Positions 5,833 through 6,758 of a stretch of 6,758 bases of DNA are shown here, in pieces. The notes under the pieces were generated by a model that searched no databases, was not told the DNA's origin, and saw only the letters and a list, made by a program, of their open reading frames with translations. Origin of the DNA: Desulfobulbaceae bacterium (GTDB taxonomy: Bacteria; Desulfobacterota; Desulfobulbia; Desulfobulbales; Desulfocapsaceae); assembly GCA_030632405.1 (NCBI GenBank), contig DAOVUU010000136.1, positions 1-6,758 on the forward strand, in the 5' to 3' direction. Positions within the stretch are counted from its first letter, which is position 1; every line of letters begins with the position of its first letter. The position numbers were made by a program, and so were the translations under genes.

Positions 5833-6758
5833 ATGAAATTGAGAGCGTTGATATTATTCTTTTTGTTTGTCCCTACCGCTGTTCAGGCGGCATCACCTGA
5901 GCTGATTGATGCGGCTAAAAAAGAGGGCAACGTGGTTGTCTACTCTATCACCAGTAGGATTGCCAATGCCGCCAAAAGCTTTGAAAAGAAATACGGTATT
6001 ACTGTAAATGCTTATAACTTAAAAGATTTCGAGTTGATCGAGAAGGTTTCCCAGGAAGGGAAAAATAAAATCTATGGAGCTGATTTTATCATTGCCCAGG
6101 ATTCGGGGCGTGTTTTCGGTGAGATTATAAAGCCCGGGTACGGATACAGTTATGTCCCGGAAAGTATGAAAGATATTATTCCAAAGAAATATCAGACTCC
6201 GCTTTACTTCAGTTTTATTACTAAAGTATTTACATACAACTCTGAGACAAACGTGTTTCCACCCGTCAAAAATGTGTGGGAACTCACCGAAAAAAAATGG
6301 GAAAAAAAATTCTGGTTCAAGGATCCTCTGAAAGAAGGGGTCAATGCGAATTTTTTAACGATGGTTACATCTCCCGAAGTTTCAGAATTACTGGCAGCAG
6401 CGTATGAGCGGTATTTTGGTAAGAAGATTACTCTGACAACCCCCAATGCCGGTTATGAATGGATAAAAAGTTTCATTAATAACCAACTGGTGATGTTTAC
6501 CAGTGATACCAAAATGGCAGGTGCCCTGGGGGAAAAGGGGAAAAATATTGAAGCAGTTTCCCTGGGAACCTATTCTAAACTCAGATCCAGGAAGAAGAAA
6601 AATCTGGCTTTGATGCCTATTATGGGTATGGAGCCTTTCGCCGGATTTTTTTACCCCAGCTTTCTGCTCATTCGGGATAACGCGAAGAATCCCAACGCAG
6701 CAAAGTTGTTTATTGAATATCTGCTGACGGCGGAGGGATTTGCACCGTGGTCCGGTTC
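5833..6758 (+). CDS. Periplasmic substrate-binding protein of an ABC transporter (iron-type), 3' end missing
   Basis: This frame is open from the ATG to the window edge, giving 308 residues with no stop. The signal peptide has Lys/Arg at 2-4, a hydrophobic core at 5-13 and a likely cleavage site after VQA (17-19). The mature start, SPELIDAAKKEGNVVVYS (21-38), is the classic first helix and strand of family 1/type 2 binding proteins of the FbpA/AfuA/FutA type, which bind ferric iron or related ligands for ABC import. Near the end, MEPFAGFFYP (266-275) and NPNAAKLFIEYLLTAEGF (286-303) match the closing helix of this fold, so probably only a few dozen residues are missing. Iron as ligand is inferred: I cannot place the metal-binding tyrosines with certainty. 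Permease and ATPase genes would be expected just downstream. Two runs of eight A (6290-6297 and 6302-6309) encode part of a lysine-rich patch. Confidence 0.85.
   Translation, partial: MKLRALILFFLFVPTAVQAASPELIDAAKKEGNVVVYSITSRIANAAKSFEKKYGITVNAYNLKDFELIEKVSQEGKNKIYGADFIIAQDSGRVFGEIIKPGYGYSYVPESMKDIIPKKYQTPLYFSFITKVFTYNSETNVFPPVKNVWELTEKKWEKKFWFKDPLKEGVNANFLTMVTSPEVSELLAAAYERYFGKKITLTTPNAGYEWIKSFINNQLVMFTSDTKMAGALGEKGKNIEAVSLGTYSKLRSRKKKNLALMPIMGMEPFAGFFYPSFLLIRDNAKNPNAAKLFIEYLLTAEGFAPWSG

Noticed and set aside
5654..5836. A 60-codon rightward frame whose stop overlaps the ATG of the binding-protein gene (ATGA)
   Set aside because: Its ATG lies inside the inverted repeat at 5649-5667, it has no good Shine-Dalgarno, its composition is not protein-like, and it runs through the candidate promoter and leader stems. 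The binding-protein gene has its own strong AAGGAG.
1..6758. CRISPR array, tRNA, insertion sequence or defence system
   Set aside because: No regularly spaced repeats, no tRNA-like cloverleaf, no transposase or integrase frame and no known defence protein were seen.

Overview
This window comes from a Gram-negative bacterium. It carries an AsmA-like DUF748 protein, two or three exported proteins with cleavable signal peptides, and good Shine-Dalgarno sites, in DNA of moderate G+C. The gene mix would fit a proteobacterium or a desulfobacterial relative, but nothing in the sequence fixes the taxon, so I hold that loosely. There is no rRNA, tRNA, transposase, integrase or CRISPR array.

Layout. 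Positions 3-2819 (+) are the 3' part of a very large DUF748/AsmA-like envelope protein gene whose start lies outside the window. After an 85-base gap comes a complete YpfJ-type neutral zinc metallopeptidase (2905-3822, +). It converges on a leftward block: a secreted phospholipase-A2-like protein (3920-4504, -) whose start overlaps by 4 bases the stop of a small membrane protein (4501-4944, -). That small protein reads as a glycerophosphodiester phosphodiesterase (GDPD) stripped of most of its membrane domain, of its catalytic histidines and of its C-terminus. A 315-base gap with a candidate promoter and a large stem-loop separates this pair from an alkyltransferase-like (ATL) DNA repair protein (5260-5571, -). 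A 261-base divergent intergenic region with dyads and candidate promoters then leads to a periplasmic solute-binding protein of an ABC transporter (5833 onward, +), which is cut by the window end.

How the genes relate. The four well-recognised proteins (DUF748, YpfJ, ATL, solute-binding protein) are ordinary and look functionally independent. The part most worth a second look is 3920-4944. There a PLA2-like enzyme, which would attack acyl esters of phospholipids, appears translationally coupled to the remnant of a GDPD, the enzyme class that cleaves deacylated phospholipid head groups. Either this is a decaying phospholipid-turnover operon, or the truncated GDPD has been kept as a small membrane partner. 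The divergent ATL/solute-binding region also holds a perfect 7-bp inverted repeat abutting a candidate ATL promoter. All promoter, operator and hairpin calls were made by eye and are tentative.
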